A stretch of 64,000 nucleotides of DNA from NCBI GenBank assembly GCA_025174535.1, contig JALBUN010000045.1:2480001-2544000 (forward strand). The letters are read 5' to 3'. A model generated the notes under the pieces. The model worked only from the letters and a program-made list of their open reading frames with translations. It was not told the origin of the DNA and did not search any database. Shown one piece after another: positions 1 through 12,579 of this stretch. Origin of the DNA: Cantharellus purpuraceus. Its lineage: Eukaryota > Basidiomycota > Agaricomycetes > Cantharellales > Hydnaceae. Numbering within the stretch: position 1 is the stretch's first letter; each line of letters begins with the position of its first letter. The position numbers were made by a program, and so were the translations under genes.

Positions 1-3000
1 TAAAGCGAGCTGGGTTTCCACCTGACGAATGATGCTTTGTGATGGACAAACTGCATATTGAAGTGAGGACTCACTAGCATCGGTTCGAGAAGAATCAAGG
101 GCAGATATATGATAAGCATTCTTCACCGAGTCGCCTTGCACTAGCGATAAAAATTCATTGAGGACTTTGATCTCCCCTTCCAATTGGACGCGGTCTGCGC
201 CAAATGACCATCTGCGGATGCGGTCAACAATGTATGGTAATAATGGATAGCCTATGGCACACACTGAGGAGCTGTGGAGAACCAAGAGAAGGCAACCGAA
301 TATAGTGCCTCGCGCAGATAGTGCTCGCAGGCAGCATCCATTAGAGTACTCTTCAGTGTCTCGAATCCAAATATGAGAAACGAGAAGCGATTTTCTCTTG
401 CCAGTGGGTGGGTGCTATTCTGTTCTTTAGTCTCAGGTTTAAAAATCATGACCAGAGCACACACCTGAGATAGGAATGAGCACGAGCCGAACGTAAGACT
501 AAGCGCAGAATCAGAAGAACCAGCCCTGGCTGACTGTACCGCACAGCTTGAAAACGGCTCAACAGCATTTGCAATAGCAATGCATGAGGTAGTAAAACTC
601 TACGGGCAGAGGCTACTGCTCTGTCTATGTCCGCCTTCTGAGTGGGACTGTATTCAACGGGGGTATAAAATGGGTTCTGAGCGCTGTAAGCCGTATAATT
701 ACCCGATGGATCCAACAACACATCACGAATAATCAGCTCACTTCAGGCTCCCCGAAAACATCCCTTTTCGATGCTTGATTGTTTTCATCCACGCTGCGTT
801 AAACTCCAACATTATGCTCATCTCAAGGTCTGCTCTCTCGCCAATGAGCCATGTCCATGCCTCAATACCCGCTGAAATAGCGGCCGGTGTGAAAATTTCG
901 TAAGGAAGTACAACCAAGTAATGCAGTAGGTCGGCATTACGCTATGAACCAGATTAAAACGCCGTAAAAAAAAAATCATGGCAGAATTCCTTACTTGTGG
1001 TGTGGAAATAAGTATCGATGCACAACGAAAGAGTAGCCGTTTCAAATCCTGGACTGTCAGCACGCTGGTCTTGTTTCGAATATCCCCAACGGTTTGAGCC
1101 ATCTTGGATTTGAGGGCATCTCGAATAATAGGAGGAATTGGTGTTGGTGGAATTTTCTCAATACTCTGGGAAGCTAAAGAAGCATTAGAGCTTCAAGATA
1201 AGGTAGAGCTTGAACACGGCACCGGACCTACGGCGTGACATAAACGAAACCCATCTGGTTCGCCAGCAAAGTGCTCTTTACAAGCGATTTGACTAGTCAG
1301 TGCCTTTGATCTATCTGGCTTCCAAGAGAGCGTCCCAGAAACTGGAGCTGATGCGAACATGGAATGAGTCGTGAAGATTGTTGTCGAAAAAAAGCAGAGC
1401 ATTTACCCGCTCCTCTTTGGCTTGTGCTGATAGACACACCAAATTGTAAGGCCATTGACGCCCCTAATTCGACTGCATCCCGAGATGTTACAGAATGATA
1501 GTTTGTCAAGTATTTCTGAGTTGTGGAAGCGATGTCAGATGTCGTATATAAGAAATTCTCTGACAATGCACCTGCAAGGTAGCTTGAAACTCAATGGGGG
1601 CGCGAGCCAGTGCGATTGTGAACCAATTGTTAGCATTGCGATGCAATTGTGCGAGTATTTCGTTGCGCGTAGAGTACGAATCAGTAAGTTGAATAGCCAC
1701 ACCAACCCGTTCTGATGTGAACTCATACACGGGATTAAACTGATGTATGATTATTTAAAAGAAGGCGCAATGGCATACTATGCATCGCACCTCGTCCGTA
1801 AATTCCCCTTCGCATGCTCGTCGCAAAATGGTGAGGACCTCCAGGATGGCGAATACGAGAGGAGCTCCACACATTAGTGAAGGAAACGAGGTTATCAGCC
1901 TGTTGAGATAACGAGACGCAACTTCGCGAGCCTTATTGATGCGGTGACAGCTGTAGACAAGCAGACTTCGCAGCTCTGACGAGACTTGTCGTGGAATGTT
2001 GTGCCCAAGAATATTTTTATTCATCTCTGTCTGGCAATCCCGCATGACCTATGCATGTTTACTGCATGAGCGGTTGACTCTACTGCCATGGCTCAAACTC
2101 GCACCTTTTCAGCTATCGAATCCATGCAAGCACTCATGGCGCTGTGTGTATTTAGACTGCTGTTAACGAAATAGGTGACCAGGGATGACGACAACCCTGC
2201 AGCGGAGCGCATAGTCTCCATGTCATGCATAGTCAGAAGAAAAATGATCTGTCCGGGATGGAGGTAACGAATCTCGCTCGCCCTCAAAGGAATGTATTTG
2301 GTGAGAATGTCCTTGTGGTATGTAATAGCCTGGAAGTACAGGTGGTTAACGATTGATATATGCTGATCAAAAAAAAAAAAAAACGCACGTTCTGTGCATA
2401 ATCGTGACGGATGACTGAGTTATATTCAAGTGCGCTGGTGACATAGTCATGCTCTTCTTCTCGGACTAATGGAGGCGTCTTAGTGGATATGTGTGTGAGT
2501 GCTTCTCGTTGAGCTGGACGAGAATCCACAGAGTCCATGATATGTTGTTTAGTGAAGCGGAATAAGGTGCACAAGAACCACATATTGCGAAACAGGCCAA
2601 CAAGGTCTGGTGATTTACCAATGTCCGGAGTAAAATCAGAATGCTCTAACAACGCCGCAATTGGTAGAACCAGGGTTGATAGTTGCTCGATTAGTGCATC
2701 GGTCTGTCGAGAAAGATAGGTATCAGGTTTGAAACCGATTGAAACGTGAAAGCGCGTGCCTTCCGATGCTGATGAGAAGTAGCAATTGTTTGAATGCCTA
2801 CACCCTTATCAGCAAAGAGCACCAAAAGTTCCTGGAGATAGGCATCCCGTAGGTCTGGCCGTCGAACCAATCCTCTCGCGAGTCGCATTTGAGCAGTCAA
2901 GATCTGATATAGAGATTAGAAGGTCATCATAGACGACTGAAGATTCTGAAACTCACCACGTTATTCGAGAAATTGGTGTCTTCGGGATTGGCAGCGCGGT

Positions 3001-5172
3001 TGATATTCGAGAAGGTCCGAACAATGTCCATGAAAGCGTTCTCAGGTGCGGACAGTGCCAGATCTACGAGGTTGTGTGCGATCGCAGCTTCTACAGCCGG
3101 CTCGGCTGCTTTGATGCGTTGCAATAGCATTGAGATGGTTAAACGAGTTACCTGCTCTGCTACTCAGTTCAGCTCAAGCCGTCTACAAACGTATCATACC
3201 TCCTCCTTTTGGAACTCTAGCGCCAGGCGAGTTACCACAGAAATCGTACTGATTCCAATGAGCCGCTTTTCCTCTTCAGTGCGTCCACGCAGGCCAGTCT
3301 CCACAGAATGTATAGTAGCGTTTTCTGGGGAGTGCATGTAGGGAGAAGTCCCTATTGATTTCATTCCAGATGCTTCCATGATGTCCTGGTTGGTTGCTGC
3401 GAAATAATTCAACAAAGAGTACATGTTTGACATTATGAGATCATCTCCAGGAGCGTACTGAAATCATGTTCAGCAGTGAGTAGGGGGCGGTTGACCAAAA
3501 TATGATTGACCTTAATGCAAAGTGCCAAGCACTTAGCAGCGGCTACGAGTGGCGGAGGTCCCACCGCAGCGGTAGCATATTCAACCTCAAAGATAGGAAG
3601 AGGGGACGTTACAAAACGGCGTATGTGTTGGGCCATGCCAGGTGCAATTGACGGGAAGCTGCAGAGACATAAGACAAGATGGAAGCGAACACCGCCAATT
3701 GAAGCTTACTTATGGACCAATACAGTAGTCGCTCCAAGGGCAGCCTCTTGTACCAATGCATCAGAGACTGGAGACAAATCACTGAGTAAAGCCTTCAACC
3801 GCGAGAACAGAGCTGTGTCAAGGTCTTGGAGAGTAACAGAACATATAGAGGCGAGTTTCTGATAACGATGATCTGAATGAGCAACGGCACATGCACATAA
3901 TATGATAAGGAGAAATAGAAACCCACCAGACTCTCGGACATGGTTTCCCAAGCGTAAGTATCGATAGACGGATCACCATCAAGCTCTTCAATCTGGTGTA
4001 GGAGATCAGCATAGCACCTCAAAGCCGAATTGATCGTGTTTTGGAGATTGGTCGTGATTCCTTCATCCTGTATATCAAGAACACGGGCCGGGTGGCTGAT
4101 AAGGGCCGTCCATGCTGTATTTGCCGCAGCGGCTTCTTCCAGTGCGCTACAAGGCGCTTCTTCGTGAGGCAGTGACAGAGTCTGCGACAGAACCGTCCCT
4201 TGTATTTCAATGACACAACACACGACAAAATATCCCGTCAAAGGTCTTCCACTGGCTACATACCGAGACAGAAGTGTCCGAACGAAAGCTTCCTCTTGCG
4301 GGTCATGTTCAGTGTGCCTCGCAGAGTCAATAAGAAGATTATTAAGACGTTCGACGACAGTAGAAGCGAAGAGATCACTCATGTTGAGTGATAGCTGTTG
4401 CCACTCAGACAAGAGCCACGGATAAGGTGCAGAGGTTATGGCACGATAGAATCCATGAAAAGAGGGTGCAAATTGTGTGATGACGTTGTTGGCTGCAAGT
4501 AGCAGATTAAGCTGAGAAGGCGGCATGGAAAAAAGTGTCACATACGGCCAGCCCCCTTGAGTTGGGAAACCGTCGTTGATACGAATTTGAATATGGCATC
4601 CATGACTGCTTCACGATGCTCAAAGTGTGACATGGCAAGACGCAAAAGCGACGAAACGGTCGAATATACCAATTGGTCCGATAATGCCCACTCTAAGAGC
4701 AAGAATTAGAGCACGGACTTCACAATACGTCTCGCAACAAACCAGTCCAAGAGAGATTCTTGTCAAAGTCGATAAATGGCACGTCACGGAGAATGTCGAT
4801 CAATCCCGAGATGGCAGAGCCAATATGAGCTTCAGGCATATTGACAGCAAGCTCGCCGAATCCAATATTGCAGTGCACCCGTGAGGTCGACTGTACAAGC
4901 TACTGAGCACATGCTCTTTCAACTTGCTCATTGACGGACCATAAACACTCGGGGTGGATCCTCTGTCTCACTAGGAACGTTCATCGTTTCCACCTTCGAC
5001 GACACGAGTTCGACTGCCTCTTCCACAGAGGAGAGGGCCTCGGGAGACTGGGATTCACCAACATTTCGCGCAAGTTCACTCAGGATGAGCTGGTGAAGAT
5101 TGAGCTCGAGACTTTCAAACGTTTCGTCAATAACAAAGAGTAGCTGATTGTTAAAGATGCATACCAATCCAT
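1..5172 (-). CDS. STT4: Phosphatidylinositol 4-kinase STT4 (PI4K III alpha type), 5' part only
   Basis: This is the N-terminal, helical-repeat part of a type III PI 4-kinase, which makes PI4P at the plasma membrane. The start is ATG at 5172-5170 in an 8-base first exon (5165-5172). A 51-base intron follows, and splicing gives MDCLELNLHQLILSELARNV, as expected for a fungal STT4 N-terminus. Many further exons run leftwards in a helical, Leu-rich pattern. Segments such as ARGLVRRPDLRDAYLQEL (about 2.85 kb), LARAPIEFQATLQ (about 1.6 kb), LTVQDLKRLLFRC (about 1.05 kb) and ALYSVAFSWFSTAPQWSFG (about 0.25 kb) fit the region before the lipid-kinase domain. The accessory helical and kinase domains lie beyond base 1. 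No frame break needs explaining. Most internal introns were not modelled exactly. The family call rests on remembered segment similarity, with good but not full confidence. Confidence 0.72.
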
Positions 5173-6842
5173 GCGATGGTTGCCTCCTACGGCGCTTATT
5201 GGATGAATTGCCTAATACGGACATGCTGCTTCTTAAGAACACTGGGTGCGTCAAGATATGCAGTCTACAACTCCTCTCAGCCTTCTTTCTCTAGTCTTCT
5301 GGGCAGTCATTAAATACAAGGAGCCGAATTCTCAGCCTAAGATTCAAGGCGCTAAGCTATTAGTCCTCAAACTGTTATTAACTGTTTCTGAGTGCCACGG
5401 TACTTCTGGAAAGATTTTATCTCCATGAACAGACATGCGCAAGTCAGACGCGGACAAATCGGGAACACGATGGCATCTTGATGTTTTTCGAATTGGGCGT
5501 ATTCGAGTCACTAATCAGAAGGACACCAGAATCATCGTAATCTTGTACCAACACTCGTCGAAGGTTGTCGCCCTCATGCTTTACATGCTGACCATATCGC
5601 CAAGCTATCTAGAGACGCCCTTGGCGTATTCAAGAAGGCATTAAAAGATCTCAAGAGTGGTGCAGACTTACTACAAAAGCCTTTGGAAATTCAGTGAGAT
5701 TTTGATTTTCGGGGAGGTGAGGCGTACTTTAGCGTCTGTCTTCTGTTGTTCAAATTTCCTCCACAGCTTCACATTTACAACCTTCAGCGAAATTTTCCAC
5801 GGGTCATGGTCGCGGCTGCTCTGCGCACAAGACACATCAAGTCTCGGGCTTGATATATTGCACCAGGCGGCCATAAGAACGCAGGTAGTATATAGCTCGC
5901 TCAGCGTCTTATTCGTTTGTTGAATTTGGAAAAGATACTACGGAAGACGATGCAGACGAAACCTTCTTGTTCGACAAAGGTGGAAACGCAGACGCGACAC
6001 GTGATGAAGTTACGAAAATGGATCGATCTCTCTCGCTCCTGCGTAATGTGGGTGAAACATAGTCTATTGACGTTGTCGCCGCCACTCTTGTTGCTCGGCC
6101 GGACAGGAGCCCGGGCCGTGCTCAAGCCGGTGGGAGCGAAATACATGATGGAACCAGGATGAATAAAACATGGGGGTGCGACAAGGGTGGGTGTGAAAAA
6201 TTTAAGCAACTCGATGTCTATTGACGATCGAGTGCGGAGGTGAGAATCGGCGAGGTGAAGAATGATCTATACTACTGGATGAAACGAAGTGAATGTGGAT
6301 ATGACAATGAGTGAGTGTGGCACAGGCAAACGTGCCTCCTCTAGAGAACACGAAGAGTTGTTTATTGTCCGAACCTGCATTGGTCGGCTTCCCCCGATGT
6401 TCGAAGCTCCATGCCACAGTAGCCACTCCCCCACTAGCCACACCGTGCATTGACCACCATTTTTATTATATATTCCATGTTCTCGTCTTATTTACACCTC
6501 ACGTCTTCTTCCTCTCCTTACAGCTCGGGCTTGAAAACTCGCGACCGCACATCTATTCGCACCTACAAAGTCTATGTTCCTTCACTACTACGTTTCAACC
6601 CCTGCCACCCCTCCTTCTGCTCCCACTGTTGCCGCTACTCCCACCCTTCGTGCCACCGCTGCAGATAAGCTCACTAACACGGCACCTTCTCGCAGCATGC
6701 TACCACCTACTGACACCATCACTGGCCCCTCTTCAACTGACCATCTGGCCGACCCGTCACCTAATCACACCCCCCCTGAACAAAACAAAACAAACTCTAT
6801 ATCCAACCTCCTCCACAAGCACCTACAACACACCCATCACCA
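5173..6842. other. Gene-poor stretch upstream of STT4, with a pyrimidine-rich tract
   Basis: No gene is supported here. Short reading frames around 5.65-5.93 kb (both strands) show no recognised motif, and stops break the minus frame near 5.6 kb. From about 6460 to 6840 the plus strand is strongly C/T-rich (TCTTCCTCTCC, CACCCC and similar), which gives overlapping open frames full of Pro, Thr, Ser and Leu. This looks like compositional bias or a 5' leader to the gag-like fragment that follows, not a protein. The STT4 promoter should lie just above 5172. Confidence 0.5.
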
Positions 6843-7553
6843 ATGAACCCAACGGAAGCCCTGCAGGTCCTCCTAAGCCAAATCGTCACAGGAGAAAATG
6901 CTCAACAAGCTGCCATGCAAAGTCTATTCCAACAGCTCTCAGCACAACTCGGCACTCTACCTGCTTCTGTAACGGCTAGTCTCTCAGAGCCCTCGCCTGG
7001 CCAAGGCTCCGCTGTGCTCCCAGCCAACAATTTATTTATCCCATCATCTACTACCAATGCTAGTGCTGGTACGTTCTTGCCATCTCTTTTCCCAGACATC
7101 GATGAAGCTACACTGCCGGCGATCGGGCGGCATACCTTTGAGCCTGGCCACATCTTGAAGCTCGTCACCTGCATCAAGGACAAGGTTACATCCACTGTCC
7201 CCGGCTTTGAAAACGGGGTACCGATCCACTGTGAGCGTGAACTGTCAATGAAAGAATACCCGACATGGCACTCTGTACAATCCTCTCGCCCTTCTACTTC
7301 ACTATCCTCCAAGTCCATGTATCCACCTCCGGCAACTTCCCAGCCATCCGACAGGTGATCATTGGCTGCAACGAGCATCTACGCACACTCTATGACCTTT
7401 ACATTGAGTACGACTGAACAGCACTACTCAAGCGTCTAACAGATATGGATACAGGTGATTGATTATTCACGCTGGGGAGAAATTGACGGTGCCCTGAAAA
7501 CTCGTTTCTGGAATGGACACACCCGGTTGATTCAGTGGAGGCGGCGTTGCGGA
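6843..7553 (+). pseudogene. Broken gag-like (capsid-type) retroelement fragment
   Basis: Three reading frames in sequence read as one protein. Frame A starts at ATG 6843 (MNPTEALQVLLSQIV) and includes a segment around LFPDIDEATLPAIGRHTF. It then shifts near 7265 into frame B (TILSPFYFTILQVHV, GNFPAIRQVIIGCNEHL, TLYDLYIEYD). Frame B has an internal TGA at about 7414 and another stop near 7468. The reading shifts again to frame C (YSRWGEIDGALKTRF) and ends near 7553. Continuity across frames shows that a once-intact ORF has been broken by indels and a nonsense change. The layout resembles gag/capsid-like ORFs common in basidiomycete genomes: a Gln-rich start, then an LFP..LP..I segment and a region with FxxxLxVxVxxSGNFPA. 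No reverse transcriptase, integrase or long terminal repeat was found nearby, so this is an isolated relic. Confidence 0.5.
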
Positions 7554-7944
7554 AGTACTCATTAGTATTGTTTTGTCTTTTTGTCGAGCATTCGTACGAT
7601 ACATCGGAGCAACGGACGGCTATATAGTCAAAGAAACGAGACTGTATGCTTCATATGCGACGCTCTAATCCCTGAACTTGTATTGCAAACTACTGAGGAC
7701 CATATTTCTTAACAAGATTTGAGTGATTAGAGTTAACGCCGCCGTTATGCTGACATGCCTACTAGGAACAACACACTATTACAACCATCACCGGCTTCAA
7801 CGCCAAGGTTTATAACATGCATGACCACAGTCCACCAGGGAGATCTTGTACATTTCAACCACATCGGTCCGAGGAGTATTCCTCCTCGGGGATTTAATAT
7901 CCTGCCACGCGAAATCGAGCTGTACGCTGGCCCTGCCGATAGTC
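7554..7944. other. No supported gene
   Basis: One short open frame on the plus strand (7755-7979, 74 codons, ending VLGCIHDVL) has no recognised domain and overlaps the end of the minus-strand ORF at 7945. Nothing else stands out. Confidence 0.4.
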
Positions 7945-9250
7945 CTATTGTCCTGGGATGCATCCACGACGTACTCTGAGGCTTTTTACTGCATTGCAGC
8001 ACAGAAGCCTGCTTATGATTGAGTGACTTCGCCCAGCATTCGTCACCTTGGCTGACGGTGGAGGTTTGCTGATGATCGGAGGAAAGGGGTTGCGTGTGTC
8101 ACTGACGGATGCATCACGACTAGCAGGTACAGAAATCGGTGACGAGATTACTGGACGTCCTTCAATCATCCAACCGTAAGTGTAGTCTGGCCACCCAGCC
8201 TCATCCGTTGCCGTGACATCCAAACTAGGGTTTTCGGATAGCTGGTGGTCTGAAGGAAAGATGACAATGAGAGCGGTGTAAGCTACCTGCGGGAAGCATT
8301 GAATACCTAAAGAGTCCCCAGGCGGTTCTTCAGACTCCAACGTCACCCTACGCGAGTGCTCGTGGTTGCGGCGTTCTTTAGCAACGTTGCCTGCAACATT
8401 GAGAATGTCCAACAAAAAAACATCAACCGTCCTGACAAAGTCCTCATAGAAGCCTTTGGCCGATGCCAGCTCGTCCGTCGCCACTGCTGTCTGCATGGGA
8501 TGGGGGTCAAAACCCTGTGTCGTCAAGAAGGAATGTCTCGTGCTGCATGGAGCAGCACTGGGTTCGGCAGCAGGAAGGGCCTCAAAGCTAGGCTCTGTAA
8601 AGACATGCTCCCAGTAGGACTGACCAGTAAAGGTCATAGAAGAAGGAGCTTGGGGCAGCGTGGCAAGTGGCAGACACATCTATAACCTCGCCTTGCTGCG
8701 GAATACCGTTGACCGCAACCACCTCGCGTGAAGTGCGTGGCACAGTTATCCCATGCAGGCCGTGTCCTAAATTCGTCACAGCACCCGCAGGGTCGCAAAT
8801 GAAAATGGCATGGATACTCTGAGGAGAGGCGGTGGCCTCTTCATGTAGAGTGAACTGAATGGACACCAGGTGAATACAGCAGTATATGCAGTCCACGTGG
8901 CGATTCATAGGGAGTACATGAGTCAAGGATGTTCCTGGAGCTAGTCCTGAAGGCCCGTCAAGGCTTGCGGGAGCAGACGAGACCATTAGGCATTTGAGAT
9001 ATTGGGAGCGAAACGCGCTGTGGAGACGAGGGAAACAATAACGAGCCACGCCCCCTGATGGACAAAAGCCTTTTAGTAAGAAAATAGAGCCAAGAGCCTG
9101 AGTTGGTTTGGCCTGCCGTTTCTGGAGAATGCGAATGTTCTCCATGTGCATGGAAGTTTGACGCGTTTCACCATGGATGCGTCTTCCAGCTATGAACACG
9201 GTTCGAAAGCATAGAATGGCTCTGCATATGTAGCCACAGGCTGAGAACAA
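7945..9250 (-). CDS. Uncertain hypothetical gene (two overlapping open frames)
   Basis: Two long minus-strand open frames overlap: 8588-9250 (220 codons, start 9250) and 7945-8679 (244 codons). They are in different frames, so a single product would need an intron or frameshift in the 8.59-8.68 kb overlap. The downstream frame has soluble-protein composition, for example RTVDVFLLDILNVAGNVAKE, DSLGIQCFPQVAYTALIVIF and DYTYGWMIEGRPVIS. The upstream frame is Cys- and Ser-rich. I recognise no domain, signal peptide or catalytic motif. The position next to a broken gag-like fragment makes a decayed or element-derived gene possible. Treat it as unconfirmed until transcripts are mapped. Confidence 0.25.
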
Positions 9251-10086
9251 TAAGTAGACAGTGATGTAGAAAAAGCGTCTCTCCGATCAAACGTCACCCC
9301 TCATAAAGCACAGCTTTAGCCAAAGCGTCACCCGCAAGATGATGCCACTCGAATTAATGCCTTTCTTTGAATATTGTCTAGAACTGCACGCGCAAGAAAA
9401 GCCATAATTCATGCGAGGGCCAGCGTCATTGCAAGCTATTGCAGGTCACCCATGGGTTGATGACACGCGCCTTTTTATATCAAGATCACCCTGCGCGGCG
9501 AGTTAGGGGTCAGAAAGAATCTCCAGAATTAACATTGCCAATAACCCTGTGAGATTGAAACCCAGCCGACGCAGGCTACGTGTGAAGGCATGTTCGACTT
9601 TAGCTAAGTGGCCGCGGTCCCGATTACGACTGCCGCTACGTCTTTGTATTTTATAATGTATTATGAATATCGTACTAGTAAGCTCCTCTCTCTCCACAAC
9701 CCGAAGCCGTCCTCCTACACCCCGTGGCTCCAATGCAAATGACCCAACAACAAACGTCGATGAATAAAATCTTGCGAACGAAATCAAAGATTGCCATAGA
9801 GGCGATAAGTAGAGGCATTAAGATATATGCCCCTCCTCGAAAATGATAGTAGGGCTTCGAAGGTGGGGTGATCATAGCATGCATGCGTTATGCCGTGTCG
9901 TATACTATTTTTGGTACAATGTCAGGTGGCGAAAGTGAGACGAGTGGTGGGATATGCAGTGTAGCTTGTTAGTTGGATATATCGCGCATGGTAATTCGGT
10001 GACGCAAGTCATCAAGATGACCCGGCGGCAGTGGCCGATGATGTAAAACTGACCGGGGGCGTCGTCCATCACGACGCCAGAGAGTT
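9251..10086. other. No supported gene
   Basis: Short frames on the minus strand (9503-9787 and 9675-9884) have no recognised motif. The right end of the stretch is the 3' flank of the VTT-domain gene. Confidence 0.4.
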
Positions 10087-11600
10087 TCACGATGGCATCG
10101 TCGCTGTTGAATGTTGGTTCTTGACATCCATCTCCACCACTGCCACGTCTTCCGCTTTCCGCGCTCGCCACTGCTTGAACCACCATCGCTTGCCCTTGGT
10201 ATCTTTGACAACCGCAAGCTTGGTCTCCAGTTCATCGGCTTCCGGGGTACGGGTAATCAAGCCCTTAAGCCGATCCCGTGCTAAAATCGGAACAAGTGAC
10301 ACAAATGTGAGGACAGCAAGTTTGAAGACGACAGCGGGTGAATGCAAGAGCGACGCGAGTGGTTCAGAATCCGCCGAAGACGTAGATGATGCTACGGTCT
10401 GCATAATGTCACCGATCTGCATCACGTCAGATATAATTCGCAATGCCGACGGAAAGGAAAACACACCTGACAGGTGACGGCCGTCCATGGAAGCGTCCCT
10501 ATGAACGCACCCAACAAACAATCAAATATGGAGACACCAGTCACACCGCAGGCAATGTTGATGCCCGACCATGGTACAACACCAATTAGCCTCAGTACAG
10601 ACAAGCGCACCCAACCAGGGGACTTGTCCCTGGCAGAAGCTGTAATGGTGTCGCCGCCTTCTAGAGCGTTCCGTGTTAGCGCCAATGCCTTTGGGAACAT
10701 GTGTGAAATGATAGGCGCCAAGGGAGTCGCCAATAGGGAGGAGAATATAGATCCCACGGCGGTCAAAGAGGTCATTAGTAATGTTGCTGACACTGGTGAC
10801 ATTAGCACACCAGACAGTACGTTCTGAGGCCGGCGGGGTAAGGTTCCGTCGGATGATCGAAATGACTACTAACCAACAATACACTGCCGGGAACGGACCA
10901 TGCGTGTTTCCACAGGGCTGTGAGAGACAAGACACCCAATACGTGTGCTTTTGGACGAAACCCGCTCTCGGAGTAGGCCTGAAGTTCACGGCCGAGCTGA
11001 GAGAGCTCGGACGACGTGCGCGGGAAAGAGGCCGTGATGGGCAGGGAAAAGAGGGCTGAAAGAACCAGCATTGCAGATAGTGGAAAGAGAACGAGGATGA
11101 TCAAAAGTGGCGCTAACGTCTACGGACAAGTGAGCACGCGACACCCTGGAATCGGACGACGGACGTACCGAAATGCCACCCGACCACCACGGCCGCGCCT
11201 CTCGCGCTGTGGGACGACCGCCTGTGCGAAAATGACCATCCTCCTGCCAGACGTCCGCGCCAAAGGTAGCCTGTTGGGGGGACGCAGGGACTGGGAGCGA
11301 CAAGGAGTCCAAACTGGATGTCGCTGAGGAGGACAGGGAGTACATATGATGCTCGGACTTTGCAGGCAAGAAGGAGAGAAAGTACGCGAGAATAGCACGA
11401 GGCATCGTCGTGTACTTGGAGTCAGGCGGTGAACCGCAAGTGCGAGGAAGGGCGTTGGGGGCGTCCTCGCCAGCAGTGGCGTCGGGAAGGACGGTTGCGA
11501 CTGAGGGGGAGGAAAGGGGAGGGACGTAGGATAAGGCGCGGGCTCTCGAGGACCTGATGGTTATATAGGGAGGTCTAACAGAGGTGGCTCGAGAGGCCAT
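10087..11600 (-). CDS. VTT-domain (SNARE-associated Golgi / TMEM41-Tvp38-like) membrane protein
   Basis: Four exons close exactly: 11169-11600, 10874-11119, 10467-10823 and 10087-10416, giving 454 residues from ATG 11600. The N-terminal ~140 residues are Ser/Pro-rich and hydrophilic. A hydrophobic segment (LAPLLIILVLFPLSAMLVLS) follows. Then comes the VTT signature: SVPGSVLLNVLSGVLMSP, formed across intron 2, followed by membrane stretches (TLLMTSLTAVGSIFSSLLA) and a glycine- and proline-containing re-entrant-type segment (LIGVVPWSGINIACGVTGV). TMEM41/VMP1/Tvp38 relatives are ER or Golgi proteins; TMEM41B and VMP1 are lipid scramblases. Whether this one is TMEM41-like or Tvp38-like is not settled by eye. 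The C-terminal ~40 residues are charged and probably cytosolic. Confidence 0.85.
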
Positions 11601-11842
11601 GTTTGAGTGCGAGATTTATAAGTTTCAGGGTCCGCCCTCCGTCTGTTCTTTACATCATAACGCGTCACCCCGGCAGTCATCCTCGCTGACACACTCTGAC
11701 ACACTTTGCCACATCGTGTGTCAGTCAGCACACGTCCACACTCACCCATATCCTACGCCCTAGACAAGATGCATAACATAACAATCTGGCTGCATGAAAT
11801 ACATGAGTCGTTTTTTTTTGACAGTCCATGCATCCCCTCTCT

Positions 11843-12307
11843 CTAGTGTCCTGCCCTCCTGCTCTCCTGGATGGCAGCACCCAGCTCGTCAATCTTGCGC
11901 TTGGCACGTAAAAGTGTCCCCAACTGCACCATATCATGTTAGTTCTCCATGTCCCCATGAAAACACAGCCGTTGCATACCCGCTTCTTGGTCAACTTCCT
12001 CGCCTTCTTGTCCTGGAAGAAACATGTCAGCACATGATACACCCTCACCATCACCCAACATGTCCTTACCTTGCTGTTCCTCAACAGCTCCATTACTCGG
12101 CGCTCATATGGAGCGTACCCAGCAACTTCTCGAATCACCTGACGGGTGAACGATGTCTTGGGTGTAAGCCGTCCTTTACGGTGACTTGGCTTCACAGCCT
12201 TCTCAATTGGCGTCGTCGGGTATCCCTTGTTGAGCCCCACACGTAAGTCTAATGGCATCGTCAGTTTGCATCACAGTGTGCAGCCAACACTCACTTGATC
12301 TGACCAT
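11843..12307 (-). CDS. RPL36: 60S ribosomal protein eL36
   Basis: Four exons: 12295-12307, 12070-12248, 11980-12012 and 11843-11923. They close in phase to 101 residues, the usual eL36 size. The spliced N-terminus is [20 protein letters not shown]. It is followed by the basic [19 protein letters not shown] segment, the [20 protein letters not shown] core and an Arg/Lys-rich end ([20 protein letters not shown]). It is part of the large ribosomal subunit. The first exon holds only four codons plus one base, and exon 3 only 11 codons, typical of intron-rich basidiomycete ribosomal protein genes. Its promoter must lie in the 272 bases between its start and the stop of the CK2 beta gene. Confidence 0.97.
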
Positions 12308-12579
12308 TGCGGTGGTTGAAAGATTTGAGAAAGTGGTGGTAGTCAGGCGGAGTTTCACCAACTGCACAGGTGCTTAGGTAAGCAGTAAGTGGGGAGCAGG
12401 GTCAATTTCGAGGCTAAGTAGGGTATATTTCACAGCGAATACGTCGCGCTTAAATTAATGGCATCTAAGGAAAGGAGAGGAAAGTAATGCAAAACACGAC
12501 GCGTGGAGAATCAGACTGTAAATATGACGCAGCGAATCCCGAAAAACATCCACCTGACTTTTCAACGGCTGCAGGCTTA

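Noticed and set aside
6311..6979. 222-codon plus-strand frame before the gag-like fragment
   Set aside because: It lies in a C/T-rich tract and is made of Leu, Pro, Ser and Thr runs; two other frames are open in the same place. Likely compositional.
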